From Peribacillus butanolivorans (GTDB lineage: Bacteria > Bacillota > Bacilli > Bacillales > DSM-1321), in NCBI RefSeq assembly GCF_001273755.1, contig NZ_LGYA01000001.1:2757101-2821100 (forward strand): a stretch of DNA of 64,000 nt, given 5' to 3'. The notes below the pieces were generated by a model. The model searched no databases, was not told the origin of the DNA, and saw nothing but the letters and a program-made list of their open reading frames with translations. Positions 27,077-36,314 of this stretch are shown piece by piece. A program made the position numbers and the translations under genes. The stretch's first letter is position 1. Every line of letters begins with the position of its first letter.

Positions 27077-28534
27077 TCAGTATCTTGCTGTTAGCATTTT
27101 TTTCCTTGTGTAAAATTCTACGCCGTCTCTTCCATTTGCATGCAGGTCTCCATAAAATGAGCTTTTATAGCCGGAGAATGGAAAGAACGCCATCGGAGCA
27201 GGTACACCAAGATTCACCCCTAGCATTCCAGCATCAATTTCTTCACGGAATTCACGGACAGCTTTCGCGCTATCTGTATAGAGACAGGCACCATTAGCAA
27301 ATTCGGATTGGTTAGTTAATTCAATTGCTTCCTCAAGTGTATTAACCCGCACTATTGATAAAACAGGAGCAAAAATTTCATCCTTCCAAATTTTCATATC
27401 TGTTTTAACATGATCAAATAATGTTGGTCCTACATAATAGCCGTTTTCCTGATCACCTTCATTTCGACCGTCACGAAGGAGAACCGCCCCTTCTTTTTCA
27501 CCAATCTCAATATATTGTTCCGTCCTCTTTTTATGAGTATCACGAATGACTGGGCCAAGGAAAACTTCTTTATCCATTCCATTCCCAATCTTGATTTCAT
27601 CAGCTGCTGCCTTTAATCTTTCTACAAGCAGATCTCCCACTTCTCCTACTGCAACAACTACTGAAGCGGCCATACAGCGCTCACCTGCAGATCCGAAAGC
27701 AGCGTTGGTAATGTTGGTTACTGCATTATCCAGATCTGCATCAGGCATTACAATTGAATGATTTTTTGCTCCTGATAAAGCCTGAACGCGTTTTTTATTA
27801 GCAGCTGCTGTTTTATATACATACTCAGCAACTGGCTGGGAGCCAACAAAAGATACTGCTTTAATGTCTTCATGCTCCAATATCCCATTCACCACATCGT
27901 GTGCCCCATGGACAATATTTACAACACCATCTGGAACACCTGCTTCTGTTACTAACTCAACAAGACGGTTGGCTAGGAGAGGCGTTCTTTCAGAAGGTTT
28001 TAGAATAAATGTGTTTCCACAGGCAATCGCAAGCGGGAACATCCAACATGGAACCATCATTGGGAAGTTAAATGGAGTAATGCCTGCTACTACTCCCATT
28101 GGATAACGGTACATGCCCGATTCAATACCCGGAGAAATATCCGGAAGCTGGCTGCCCATCATTAAGGTTGGCGCACCTGCAGCGAATTCCACACATTCAA
28201 TGCCACGTTGAACTTCACCATATGCTTCTGTATAGCTTTTTCCATTTTCAATGGTGACGAGCTTCGCAAGCTCATCCCAGTTTTCAATCAACAATTGCTG
28301 GTAGCGAAATAAGAAGCGAGCTCTTTTAGGTACAGCTACCTTTTTCCATTCTTTATAAGCATTTTTTGCCACCCGAACTGCTTGATTGACATCTTCTTTT
28401 GTGGAAAGCGGTACAATCGCCAACACTTCTCCTGTTGCCGGATTAGGCACCTCTTCATGTTTTGAGGTTGTGGATTCTACCCACTTGCCACCTATATAAT
28501 TTTTCAACGTTTCTACATCATTAATAACTGCCAT
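27077..28534 (-). CDS. mmsA: CoA-acylating methylmalonate/malonate semialdehyde dehydrogenase
   Basis: A 485-residue enzyme of the aldehyde dehydrogenase superfamily. [29 protein letters not shown], the catalytic cysteine in [15 protein letters not shown] and FTGS-like [10 protein letters not shown] are typical of MmsA/IolA, which oxidises the semialdehyde with release of CO2 and forms acyl-CoA. Start ATG 28534 lies after GGAGGGTG; the longer ATG 28549 is less well placed. First gene of the unit with the omega-aminotransferase. The exact substrate (malonate or methylmalonate semialdehyde) cannot be told; no iol genes are in the window. Confidence 0.9.
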   Translation of the reverse strand: MAVINDVETLKNYIGGKWVESTTSKHEEVPNPATGEVLAIVPLSTKEDVNQAVRVAKNAYKEWKKVAVPKRARFLFRYQQLLIENWDELAKLVTIENGKSYTEAYGEVQRGIECVEFAAGAPTLMMGSQLPDISPGIESGMYRYPMGVVAGITPFNFPMMVPCWMFPLAIACGNTFILKPSERTPLLANRLVELVTEAGVPDGVVNIVHGAHDVVNGILEHEDIKAVSFVGSQPVAEYVYKTAAANKKRVQALSGAKNHSIVMPDADLDNAVTNITNAAFGSAGERCMAASVVVAVGEVGDLLVERLKAAADEIKIGNGMDKEVFLGPVIRDTHKKRTEQYIEIGEKEGAVLLRDGRNEGDQENGYYVGPTLFDHVKTDMKIWKDEIFAPVLSIVRVNTLEEAIELTNQSEFANGACLYTDSAKAVREFREEIDAGMLGVNLGVPAPMAFFPFSGYKSSFYGDLHANGRDGVEFYTRKKMLTARY

Positions 28535-28909
28535 TAAGACACCCTCCATTTCAACCCGATTTCATAGTTTTATTATATTTTTTAAACGGACTTTTTACAT
28601 TAGACGTTTTGTATAGTTTTTGAATGATTATTTGCACATTTTGTTTGTTTTTAAATTTCATATCTTCAAAGAGCCAGGGAATATTCCTCGTCAAAATTTG
28701 CGAGAGCTAGAAATGCAAATTGAAGGCTGTCAGTTTCCTTTCTATTATTCTTGATAAAATGGGAAATGAATGTTTTCCAGAATTTTCACATAGACGGAAA
28801 CAGTGAGTAACCTAAGATTTGGTTTGACTTCTTCAACATTTATAAGTCCATCCCTTTAAAAGTACAGCAACCCTTATAGATTTTTCGTAATCCTTTCATT
28901 CATGTATGA
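28535..28909. other. Upstream region of mmsA
   Basis: A short plus-strand stretch at about 28665-28730 reads EPGNIPRQNLRELEMQIEG, which recalls the PGNxREL helix of sigma-54 activators, but too short and with an insertion; I do not call it. No sigma-54 promoter found here. Confidence 0.3.
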
Positions 28910-29458
28910 TTATTTAATAATTGAATATAATTTCAGGTCCTCATGCTTACCTTTAACAAACATACCTTTTCGCAAAATACCTTCAAAAGACATTCCAGAC
29001 TTTTGCATGACCCGTTCTGAACCAAGATTATCCACAAAGCAGCGGGCCTGAATACGAACAAGATTCATATTTTCGAAACCAAACTCTATTACCTTTTTGG
29101 CAGCCTCCGTTATCATGCCATTTCCCCAATATTGTGGAGCAAGGACATACCCTATTTCAGCGATTTGATGATTCAAATGCCATGAAACAAAGTCGATAGT
29201 ACCAATAAACTCACCATTGTCCTTGTATTCAATTCCCCATGGAGCAAGCTTATTATCTTCATAATTCTGTAACACGAATTGGATAAAATCTTTTGTATCA
29301 GATAGTGAACGATGCGGTTCCCACGTGACAAAACGAGATACTTCACTATCGGAAGCATATGCATACATATCTTCAGCATCCTTCATAGTGATTTTCCTCA
29401 TAATTAAACGTTCTGTTTCTAAAGTTGGTAGCTGCCCATATATATCCTTCACCTTCAT
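28910..29458 (-). CDS. GNAT acetyltransferase, RimJ/RimL type
   Basis: A 182-residue enzyme that moves the acetyl group of acetyl-CoA to an amine, probably an N-terminus or small molecule. LETERLIMRKITMKDAEDMYAYASD, EIGYVLAPQYWGNGMITEAAKKVIEFGFE (motif A) and RIQARCFVDNLGSERVMQKSGMSFEGILRKG are characteristic. RBS GGATGGGGTG precedes ATG 29458. Substrate unknown. It is divergent from the 2-hydroxyacid dehydrogenase. Confidence 0.88.
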   Translation of the reverse strand: MKVKDIYGQLPTLETERLIMRKITMKDAEDMYAYASDSEVSRFVTWEPHRSLSDTKDFIQFVLQNYEDNKLAPWGIEYKDNGEFIGTIDFVSWHLNHQIAEIGYVLAPQYWGNGMITEAAKKVIEFGFENMNLVRIQARCFVDNLGSERVMQKSGMSFEGILRKGMFVKGKHEDLKLYSIIK

Positions 29459-29580
29459 GATTACACCCCATCCTTGTTAGATATTTGTATTATATCAAGA
29501 TTGCTTAGTAATCACTGTTTCCAATTGAATTATTCTCAAAACTTACGTATAATTCAGAAAAATGATAGAGGATGATGATT

Positions 29581-30543
29581 ATGCCAAATAAAAAACTCAT
29601 TATTACCCAAAACCTGAATGAACATTTATTGCAGCAAGTTAAAGGATTGATTCCCGATTGGACTGTAATTAGTGGAAGAGCCCCTGCAATATGGCAGGAT
29701 CATATAAACGATGCGGAAATAATCGCTGGCTGGAAATCAGAAATGTACGAATCTATATTATATGAAGCAAGTGAATTGAAATGGATCCAGACATGGAGTG
29801 CTGGAGTGAATGCTTTGCCACTGGAAAAATTAGAACAAAAGAATGTGCAGATTACGACTGCAAATGGTGTCCATGCATATCCCATTTCAGAGACCATTTT
29901 CGCCCTAATGCTCGCCTTTACAAGAAAAATAGATACATATGTTAAGCAACAGCAGGAAAAGACTTGGCACCACGCTGATATGAAGCAGGAAATTCACGAA
30001 AAGACTATAGGCATCATTGGGGTTGGAAAAATCGGGAAGGAAACAGCTAAAATTGCCAAGGCTTTTGGAATGACCGTATTAGGGGTTCGTCATTCTGGTA
30101 AATCAGAAGAATATGTCGATGAGATGTTCACCCAGAAACAATTGAATGATCTTCTCCCTAAGTGTGATTATGTTGTCGTGACATTACCTTTGACTCCAGA
30201 AACACAGGATATGTTCGGCACAAACGAATTCAAGTTAATGAAGCCTTCCGCTTTTTTCATTAATATTGGAAGAGGATCTCTCGTTGTTCAAAATGAATTG
30301 ATTCAAGCGCTTAAGGACAAGCAGATTGCAGGTGCAGGACTAGATGTGTTTGAAACTGAACCACTTCCGGAAAGTAGCCCTTTATGGGAAATGAACAATG
30401 TCATCATCACGCCACACACATCCGGAAACACTGAATATTACGACAAACGATTGATTGAAGATATTTTCATTCCCAATTTGAGGAACTATCTCAACGGTAA
30501 AAACCTTACAACAAATTTACTTAATTACAAGAAAGGATATTAA
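29581..30543 (+). CDS. D-2-hydroxyacid dehydrogenase
   Basis: A 320-residue NAD(P)-dependent oxidoreductase. The dinucleotide loop is GIIGVGKIGKETAK, and the catalytic set is visible: R in INIGRGSLV, E in DVFETEPLP and H in ITPHTSGNT. The N-terminal part (LIPDWTVISGRAPAIW...WIQTWSAGVNALP) is of the subfamily near glyoxylate/hydroxypyruvate reductases. ATG 29581 is preferred with AGAGGATG about 7 nt upstream; ATG 29572 and 29575 are alternatives. Physiological substrate not known. Confidence 0.88.
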   Translation: MPNKKLIITQNLNEHLLQQVKGLIPDWTVISGRAPAIWQDHINDAEIIAGWKSEMYESILYEASELKWIQTWSAGVNALPLEKLEQKNVQITTANGVHAYPISETIFALMLAFTRKIDTYVKQQQEKTWHHADMKQEIHEKTIGIIGVGKIGKETAKIAKAFGMTVLGVRHSGKSEEYVDEMFTQKQLNDLLPKCDYVVVTLPLTPETQDMFGTNEFKLMKPSAFFINIGRGSLVVQNELIQALKDKQIAGAGLDVFETEPLPESSPLWEMNNVIITPHTSGNTEYYDKRLIEDIFIPNLRNYLNGKNLTTNLLNYKKGY

Positions 30544-30589
30544 CGAATCTTCATAGCAATTTCACAAAAAATAATCTTACTATGTTAGC

Positions 30590-30618
30590 TTGCAGATTCC
30601 GACATTATCTGTTATATT
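30590..30618 (+). promoter_or_regulatory. Sigma-A promoter of the cold-shock gene
   Basis: TTGCAG (30590-30595) and TATATT (30613-30618) with a 17-bp spacer. The start would be near 30625, giving a leader of about 100 nt as is usual for cold-shock genes. Confidence 0.65.
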
Positions 30619-30723
30619 TAATAAGAATTATTTTTGTTCGGGAAGATTGATAAGTGAAACACTTTTCGTCTGAAGATTGAGCAAGGGTAGTAACACATTG
30701 TGTGGATTCACACTAGGAGAACA

Positions 30724-30924
30724 ATGGAACAAGGTAAAGTGAAATGGTTTAACGCAGAAAAAGGATTTGGCTTCATCGAACGCGAAAACGGAGACGATGT
30801 ATTCGTACATTTCTCAGCTATTCAAAGCGAAGGATTCAAATCATTAGACGAAGGTCAAGAAGTTACTTTTGAAGTTGAGCAAGGTCAACGTGGACCCCAA
30901 GCTACTAACGTTCAAAAAGCATAA
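30724..30924 (+). CDS. Cold-shock protein, CspA family
   Basis: A 66-residue OB-fold RNA chaperone. [15 protein letters not shown] (RNP1) and DVFVHFSAI (RNP2) are complete, and the end [10 protein letters not shown] is the normal one. Only the short version from ATG 30724 has an RBS (AGGAG) and fits the family length. The ~100-nt leader may fold with temperature, as in other csp genes; not tested here. Confidence 0.95.
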   Translation: MEQGKVKWFNAEKGFGFIERENGDDVFVHFSAIQSEGFKSLDEGQEVTFEVEQGQRGPQATNVQKA

Positions 30925-30943
30925 TTTTAAATACAATATATAA

Positions 30944-30973
30944 CGGACTCTACTTGTAGAGTCTGTTTTTTTT
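30944..30973 (+). terminator. Terminator of the csp gene
   Basis: GACTCTAC and GTAGAGTC around TT, then TGTTTTTTTT. Confidence 0.85.
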
Positions 30974-31013
30974 CGAATAAAGATACTCTTTATAGAATAT
31001 CTTTTTTTGAAAA

Positions 31014-31044
31014 TAAAAAAACCCCTATTCACAAGGAATAGGGG
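31014..31044 (-). terminator. Terminator of the crotonase gene
   Basis: CCCCTATTC and GAATAGGGG with the T run on the minus strand, about 130 bp after the crotonase stop. Confidence 0.65.
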
Positions 31045-31170
31045 AATATGAAACAAGTTTAGTAAATGGTAAACACAGTATAACACACTAAGAAAAGAAA
31101 CCCTAATTTATCCGAAAAGTAAAAATTCTCACACAGTTCCTAAGTATAATTTCAATACAGAATTAATCAT

Positions 31171-32028
31171 TTATTTTTTATCTGATTCGTATGTTCGATC
31201 CAGACCCCACGGGTAAAACGGCGGCATATCAGAGCTGCTCTTCATTGTAAATTCAGCTTTCCGTTTTTCTAAGAAAGCTTCGATTCCTTCTTGTGCATCA
31301 GCTTGCTTTCCGGTCCAATGAAGCATTTTCGATTCTATTTTATGTGATTCAACTGGATGATTTGCTCCAAGCATAGTCCACATTAGCTGCCGAGATAATG
31401 TCACAGACACGGAAGAGGTATTTTCCGCTATTTCAGATGCGATTTCCATTGCAGTTGGCATCAATTCATCAGGCTCTACAATCTTGTTAACTAGTCTCCC
31501 CTCATAGGCCTCCTTAGCTGAAATCATTCTTCCAGTAAAAATCCATTCGGATGCCTTCCCCATTCCGACAAGTCTAGGCAGGAACCAACCACTGCAAGCC
31601 TCCATTGTAATACCTCGCCTTGCAAAAACAAACCCCATTTTCGCATCAGTTGAAGCAATTCTAATATCCATAGGCAAAGTCATAGTTATACCAATACCAA
31701 CCGCTGCTCCATTAATGGCTGCTATTATAGGTTTCTTCATCTCAAAAATCCTTAATGATAAAACACCACCTGCATCACGGTACTCAACTAAAGGAGTGTG
31801 ATCCATAAAAGTTTCTGCACCTTTTTCCAAATCCATGCCAGCACAGAAAGCCTTCCCTGCCCCAGTTAAAATAATGGCACGCACGTCATCATTTTCATCC
31901 GCTTCATCAAAAGCACGAATCATTTCCTCACACATTTTTTCATTAAAGGCATTCATTCTTTCAGGACGGTTAAGTGTAATAATCATGACATGATCGACAA
32001 TTTCACTAGTTATTGTGGAATACAACAT
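31171..32028 (-). CDS. Enoyl-CoA hydratase/isomerase family protein
   Basis: A 285-residue crotonase-fold enzyme. ITLNRPERMNAFN, AIILTGAGKAFCAGMDLEKG (first oxyanion-hole motif) and AAINGAAVGIGITMTLPMDIRIASTDAKMGFVFARRGITME (second) are clear. The residues at the usual hydratase glutamates are replaced in part (ARRGITMEACSG holds one acidic site), so isomerase or other chemistry is possible. It stands alone, not in a beta-oxidation operon. TTG/ATG choice is simple: ATG 32028 after AGGAGGAAC. Confidence 0.85.
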   Translation of the reverse strand: MLYSTITSEIVDHVMIITLNRPERMNAFNEKMCEEMIRAFDEADENDDVRAIILTGAGKAFCAGMDLEKGAETFMDHTPLVEYRDAGGVLSLRIFEMKKPIIAAINGAAVGIGITMTLPMDIRIASTDAKMGFVFARRGITMEACSGWFLPRLVGMGKASEWIFTGRMISAKEAYEGRLVNKIVEPDELMPTAMEIASEIAENTSSVSVTLSRQLMWTMLGANHPVESHKIESKMLHWTGKQADAQEGIEAFLEKRKAEFTMKSSSDMPPFYPWGLDRTYESDKK

Positions 32029-32211
32029 TGTTCCTCCTTATCTCACAAAATGAAGCCATTTCTGGGTAATTTTAATTTTACATATAATTACATTTTATAT
32101 GTTTTATTTTCAAATTCCTAGATTTAATTATTATAAATCTATAAAAAATATTTTCTAACAACCTAGTGGCATCTTTCCTGAAAATAAAAAGCTTTTTTAA
32201 TGTGTATTTTC

Positions 32212-32246
32212 AAAAAAAGACCAGCCGCAGATTTTGCAACTGGCCT
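32212..32246 (-). terminator. Terminator of the opp operon
   Basis: On the minus strand GGCCAGTTGC pairs with GCGGCTGGTC (one wobble), then TTTTTTTG. Confidence 0.75.
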
Positions 32247-32257
32247 CATTATTTTAT

Positions 32258-33250
32258 TTACCAATATAAATGACAAGCAACGTAGTGCCCAGGTTTTTGT
32301 TCTTTCCATTCAGGCACAGCGCTAGAACATATCTCCATCGCTTTCGGACAACGAGTACGGAATACACAGCCGCTCGGCGGATTGATCGGACTTGGTACAT
32401 CGCCTTTTAGTACGATCCTTTCCCGTTTAATAGTGGGATCTGGTATCGGCACTGCAGAGAGCAAGGCTTGTGTGTATGGGTGAAGCGGATCCTTCGTTAA
32501 AGAATCACTATCTGAAAGTTCCATCATTCTCCCAAGATACATGACTAAAATACGATCTGAAATATACTTGACCATTGATAAATCATGGGCGATGAATAAA
32601 TAAGTCAAGCCCATTTCTTTTTGTAACTCTTTTAATAAATTTACTACTTGAGCTTGGATTGAAACATCAAGTGCAGAAATTGGTTCATCACAAACAATGA
32701 ATTTAGGATTCAATGCCAGCGCCCTTGCAATTCCGATACGCTGACGTTGTCCGCCACTGAATTCATGCGGAAAACGAGTGATATGTTCCGGACTTAGACC
32801 AACTAGTTTTAACAGGTCTTCCACCCGTTTTCTTCTCTCTTTACCTTTTGAAATCCCATGAATGGCAAGTGGTTCACCAATTAATTCTTCTACCTTCATC
32901 CTTGGGTTTAAGGAAGCGTAAGGATCTTGGAAGATCATCTGGATTTCACGGCGAATATGTGACATTTCACCAGGTTTGTAATCAAAAATATTTTTCCCTT
33001 GAAAAAGAACTTCTCCTTCTGTCGGTTCATAAAGGCGGGTTATCGTACGCCCAGCAGTAGATTTTCCACAACCGCTTTCCCCAACAAGTCCGACAGTTTC
33101 CCCTGCGTAGATTTTGAGATCCAAACCATCTACCGCTTTCAGCGACTGAGAACCAACAGGGAAATATTTCTTCAGATTCTTTATTTCAACAAGAGGAGAA
33201 TTTTCGTTGACTGTCTTTTCTTTTACTGACTTATTCTTTAGTGAAACCAT
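32258..33250 (-). CDS. oppF: Oligopeptide ABC transporter ATP-binding protein OppF
   Basis: A 330-residue ATPase. Walker [10 protein letters not shown], signature [16 protein letters not shown], Walker [13 protein letters not shown], the H-loop IAHD, and the C-terminal oligo_HPY domain ending [17 protein letters not shown]; the cysteines there (CVFRTRCP...C) can hold an iron-sulfur cluster or zinc. ATG 33250 has an excellent RBS (AAAGGAGG). Last gene of the oppABCDF order, 13 bp after oppD. It pairs with OppD to drive peptide import. Confidence 0.92.
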   Translation of the reverse strand: MVSLKNKSVKEKTVNENSPLVEIKNLKKYFPVGSQSLKAVDGLDLKIYAGETVGLVGESGCGKSTAGRTITRLYEPTEGEVLFQGKNIFDYKPGEMSHIRREIQMIFQDPYASLNPRMKVEELIGEPLAIHGISKGKERRKRVEDLLKLVGLSPEHITRFPHEFSGGQRQRIGIARALALNPKFIVCDEPISALDVSIQAQVVNLLKELQKEMGLTYLFIAHDLSMVKYISDRILVMYLGRMMELSDSDSLTKDPLHPYTQALLSAVPIPDPTIKRERIVLKGDVPSPINPPSGCVFRTRCPKAMEICSSAVPEWKEQKPGHYVACHLYW

Positions 33251-33263
33251 TGGTTCTCCTCCT

Positions 33264-34277
33264 TTAAACATTAGTCGGTGCTTGTACGCGTGTTGCTTTT
33301 GCCATTGGATGGTGAAGCCAGCATGCAGCTGTCTGTCCCTCTTCTACTACCTCAAGTTCCGGGTCATGTTCTTTGCACACTTTCATTGCAGATTCACATC
33401 TTGGATAAAATGGGCATCCTTTAGGCGGATCTAACAAATCCGGTGGTGATCCGATAATCGGTACCAACGGAGCCGTTTTTTCCATATCCAGCCTTGGCAC
33501 CGTTTTAAGCAATCCTCTTGTATATGGGTGTTGCGGGTTTGCAAATATTGCTTCAACTGTACCTGTTTCCACAACTTTACCTGCATACATGACTACTACC
33601 CTTTCGCAAGTTTCCGCAACCACACCTAGATCATGAGTGATTAAAATGATGGAAGTATCCATTCTACGTTGGATATCTTTCATCAGTTCTAAAATTTGAG
33701 CTTGTATCGTTACATCCAATGCCGTTGTTGGTTCATCGGCAATTAACAATTTCGGTTCACAGGCTAGAGCCATCGCTATCATCGCCCGCTGGCGCATGCC
33801 CCCTGAAAACTCATGTGGATATTGCTGCATCCTTTTTTCCGGCTGAGGAATACCAACCAGTTTAAGCGTTTCTAACGCTCGTTCATATGCATCTTTTCGA
33901 GAGATATTATTATTATGCTTTAAAATACCCTCCATAATTTGGCTGCCGATTTTAGTCGTTGGATTGAGCGAAGTCATTGGGTCCTGGAAAATCATGCTGA
34001 TTTCATTTCCACGAATCTTCTGCATTTCCTTTTCACTCATTTTAATAAGGTCTTTACCACCAAATGATATTGACCCTGTTCCATACTCTGCTGGAGGTGT
34101 TTCCAATAATCGCATGATCGATTTTGCAGTAACGCTTTTGCCGCATCCGGACTCTCCAACGATGGCGACTGCTTCCCCTTTTTTCACTTCAAAGTTCACG
34201 CCGCGAACAGCTTGTACTTTTCCTGCATACGTATGGAAGGTGATGTGTAAATCGTTAACTTCTAATAGGTTCTCCAT
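33264..34277 (-). CDS. oppD: Oligopeptide ABC transporter ATP-binding protein OppD
   Basis: A 337-residue ATPase. [15 protein letters not shown] (Walker A), [16 protein letters not shown] (signature), [16 protein letters not shown] (Walker B), and a C-terminal cysteine set in [15 protein letters not shown]. It starts at ATG 34277 or the neighbouring ATG 34280; AGGAGGG is slightly better spaced from the former. Fourth gene in the operon. Confidence 0.92.
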   Translation of the reverse strand: MENLLEVNDLHITFHTYAGKVQAVRGVNFEVKKGEAVAIVGESGCGKSVTAKSIMRLLETPPAEYGTGSISFGGKDLIKMSEKEMQKIRGNEISMIFQDPMTSLNPTTKIGSQIMEGILKHNNNISRKDAYERALETLKLVGIPQPEKRMQQYPHEFSGGMRQRAMIAMALACEPKLLIADEPTTALDVTIQAQILELMKDIQRRMDTSIILITHDLGVVAETCERVVVMYAGKVVETGTVEAIFANPQHPYTRGLLKTVPRLDMEKTAPLVPIIGSPPDLLDPPKGCPFYPRCESAMKVCKEHDPELEVVEEGQTAACWLHHPMAKATRVQAPTNV

Positions 34278-34327
34278 CATCGTCCCTCCTATTCTAGTAT
34301 TATCAAAATCTTTATGTTATGACTCAT

Positions 34328-35257
34328 TTATTTCCGTAGTTTTGGATCTAGGGCATCCTGTAGTCCATCACCAGCCACATTAAACGCGAACATGGTTAAT
34401 GAGATCAATATCGCCGGGATTAAAAGTTGATAGAAATTCCCTACCAAAATGCTTCCCAGAGCATCACTGGTCAACGTTCCCCAGCTTGCCTGAGGTGCTG
34501 GCACACCCAGTCCCAAAAAGCTTAATGTAGCTTCGGCAAAAATCGCCGTAGGTACAGTCAACGTTAAATTGACAAGGATTGGTCCCATTGTATTTGGAAT
34601 CATGTGTTTTCTTAAAGTCCAGCTCGTATTAGCACCAGAGATGGTTGCCGCATGAATATATTCATTCTCTTTTAATTGTAAAACCTGCCCTCTTACCAGT
34701 CGGGCCATAGGAATCCATCCTGTAATCGACATGGCTATGATTATCGGCAATATACCAGGTTTTAATACGACCATCATCAAGATAACCATCAATAGGTAAG
34801 GGATCGCATAGATCACTTCAGCAAACCTCATCATTATATTATCGGTGCGTCCGCCACGAATGGCTGAAATCCCGCCATATAGGACACCAATTAAAAAGTC
34901 TATTAGCGCCGCCATCAAGCCAATGAACAAGGATATCCTTGCACCATACCAAGCTCGCGTAAATAAATCCCTTCCTGATGAATCCGTCCCAAACCAATGC
35001 TCGGCATTGGGGCTAAGATTCTTTTTCTCGAAATCTTGACCATAATAAGTATATCCGTTAATATACGGACCAAAAATAGCCAGCAAGACCAACAGGATAA
35101 TTAGAACAAACCCCGTCATTGCTAGTTTATTTTCTTTAAAGCGACGCCAGACGTCAGACCAATATGAAACCGTTGGCCTAGCAATTTTTTCAGCTTCCTT
35201 AAAGTTTCCTTCAGCGGGTAGGAACATATCTTCGGTTAAATGTACTTTATCTGCCAT
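34328..35257 (-). CDS. oppC: Oligopeptide ABC transporter permease OppC
   Basis: A 309-residue permease. It begins with a soluble stretch, then one helix (LAMTGFVLIILLVLLAIFGPYI) and the GFGTDSSGRDLFTRAWYGARISL-like entry, followed by five helices and the EAA loop (YIHAATISGANTSWTLRKHMIPNTMGPILV). The ATG overlaps the last base of the oppB stop (TAATG), so translation is coupled. Confidence 0.9.
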   Translation of the reverse strand: MADKVHLTEDMFLPAEGNFKEAEKIARPTVSYWSDVWRRFKENKLAMTGFVLIILLVLLAIFGPYINGYTYYGQDFEKKNLSPNAEHWFGTDSSGRDLFTRAWYGARISLFIGLMAALIDFLIGVLYGGISAIRGGRTDNIMMRFAEVIYAIPYLLMVILMMVVLKPGILPIIIAMSITGWIPMARLVRGQVLQLKENEYIHAATISGANTSWTLRKHMIPNTMGPILVNLTLTVPTAIFAEATLSFLGLGVPAPQASWGTLTSDALGSILVGNFYQLLIPAILISLTMFAFNVAGDGLQDALDPKLRK

Positions 35258-36186
35258 TATTTTTTCTCCCCCGTCACTTTAATTCTAGGATCAATCAACG
35301 TATAGGCTATATCAACGATGAATATCAATAGGATAAGCACTGCACTATACACAATTGTGGAACCAAGAATGACCGGGTAGTCTCGATTGGATATTCCCTT
35401 TACAAACATATCTCCCATGCCCGGAATACCAAAAATACGTTCAATAATGAAGCTTCCTGTAACGATATTAGCCGTTAGGATACCAAGAATCGTGATAATC
35501 GGCAATAAAGCATTTCGGATCGCATGTTTGATTATGACACCGCTACGTTTTAACCCTTTAGCCTTTGCGGTCAAAATGTAATCCTGTCCCATTACTTCAA
35601 GCATGCTTGTCCGCATCAATCTGGCAATGAAAGCAAGAGGCATCATCGACAGGGCAATGGATGGTAATATGGTATGCTGCCATGTCGCCCATGTAGCCAC
35701 TGGGAATATATGCCATTTTATTGCAAAATAATTGATTAAAATAGTCGCCAAAATAAAGTTCGGAACAGATATCCCGACGATGGCAATGACCATTGATAAA
35801 TAGTCAGGCCATTTATTTCGTTTCAGTGATGCCACTACACCTAAAATGAGCCCAAAAAAGATGGCAATCACCAGTGCTTGCGCTCCTAAATGCAAGGACA
35901 CTGGGAATCCCTTCAAAATGTAATCATTCACAGAAATGGATGAGGATTTCAAAGAGGGACCAAAATCAAATTGAACGACTTCCAATAAATAATTTCCATA
36001 TTGGGTCAACAAAGGCTTGTCCAATCCATAGTGGACTTGAAGATTTTCATAAACAGCGGGAGGCATTGCTCCTTCTTTCGCAAATGGATTTCCCGGAATC
36101 GTATGCATTATAATGAACGTTAATGTAATAACCGCCCATAAAGTAATAATCGCCCATTTAAAACGATTTAATGTATATCTCAACAT
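35257..36186 (-). CDS. oppB: Oligopeptide ABC transporter permease OppB
   Basis: A 309-residue permease with six helices. HTIPGNPFAKEG, YGLDKPLLTQYGNYL, and the EAA loop (YILTAKAKGLKRSGVIIKHAIRNALLPIITILG) are typical. Start ATG 36186 follows GGGGTG; the frame can extend 6 codons to 36204 without a site. It is coupled to oppC by a one-base overlap and separated from oppA by 128 bp with a hairpin. Confidence 0.9.
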   Translation of the reverse strand: MLRYTLNRFKWAIITLWAVITLTFIIMHTIPGNPFAKEGAMPPAVYENLQVHYGLDKPLLTQYGNYLLEVVQFDFGPSLKSSSISVNDYILKGFPVSLHLGAQALVIAIFFGLILGVVASLKRNKWPDYLSMVIAIVGISVPNFILATILINYFAIKWHIFPVATWATWQHTILPSIALSMMPLAFIARLMRTSMLEVMGQDYILTAKAKGLKRSGVIIKHAIRNALLPIITILGILTANIVTGSFIIERIFGIPGMGDMFVKGISNRDYPVILGSTIVYSAVLILLIFIVDIAYTLIDPRIKVTGEKK

Positions 36187-36271
36187 GGTAATCACCCCAA
36201 TCATCGATTTTCTAAGGAGTTGAAAACGGAAATGAATTCATGAAATATTCAAATTCGCAATTGAAAAATAG

Positions 36272-36295
36272 GGTATGTCCATAATCGGACATACC
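36272..36295 (-). terminator. Hairpin between oppA and oppB
   Basis: GGTATGTCC and GGACATACC around ATAATC; on the minus strand CTATTTTTC follows. It could stop part of the transcripts or protect the 3' end of the oppA message, so that the binding protein is made in excess. Confidence 0.65.
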
Positions 36296-36314
36296 TCCTA
36301 TTTTCATCCTTCTT

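Noticed and set aside
28665-28730. PGNxREL-like stretch resembling the end of a sigma-54 activator
   Set aside because: Only about 20 residues with an insertion in the motif, and no other activator block around it.
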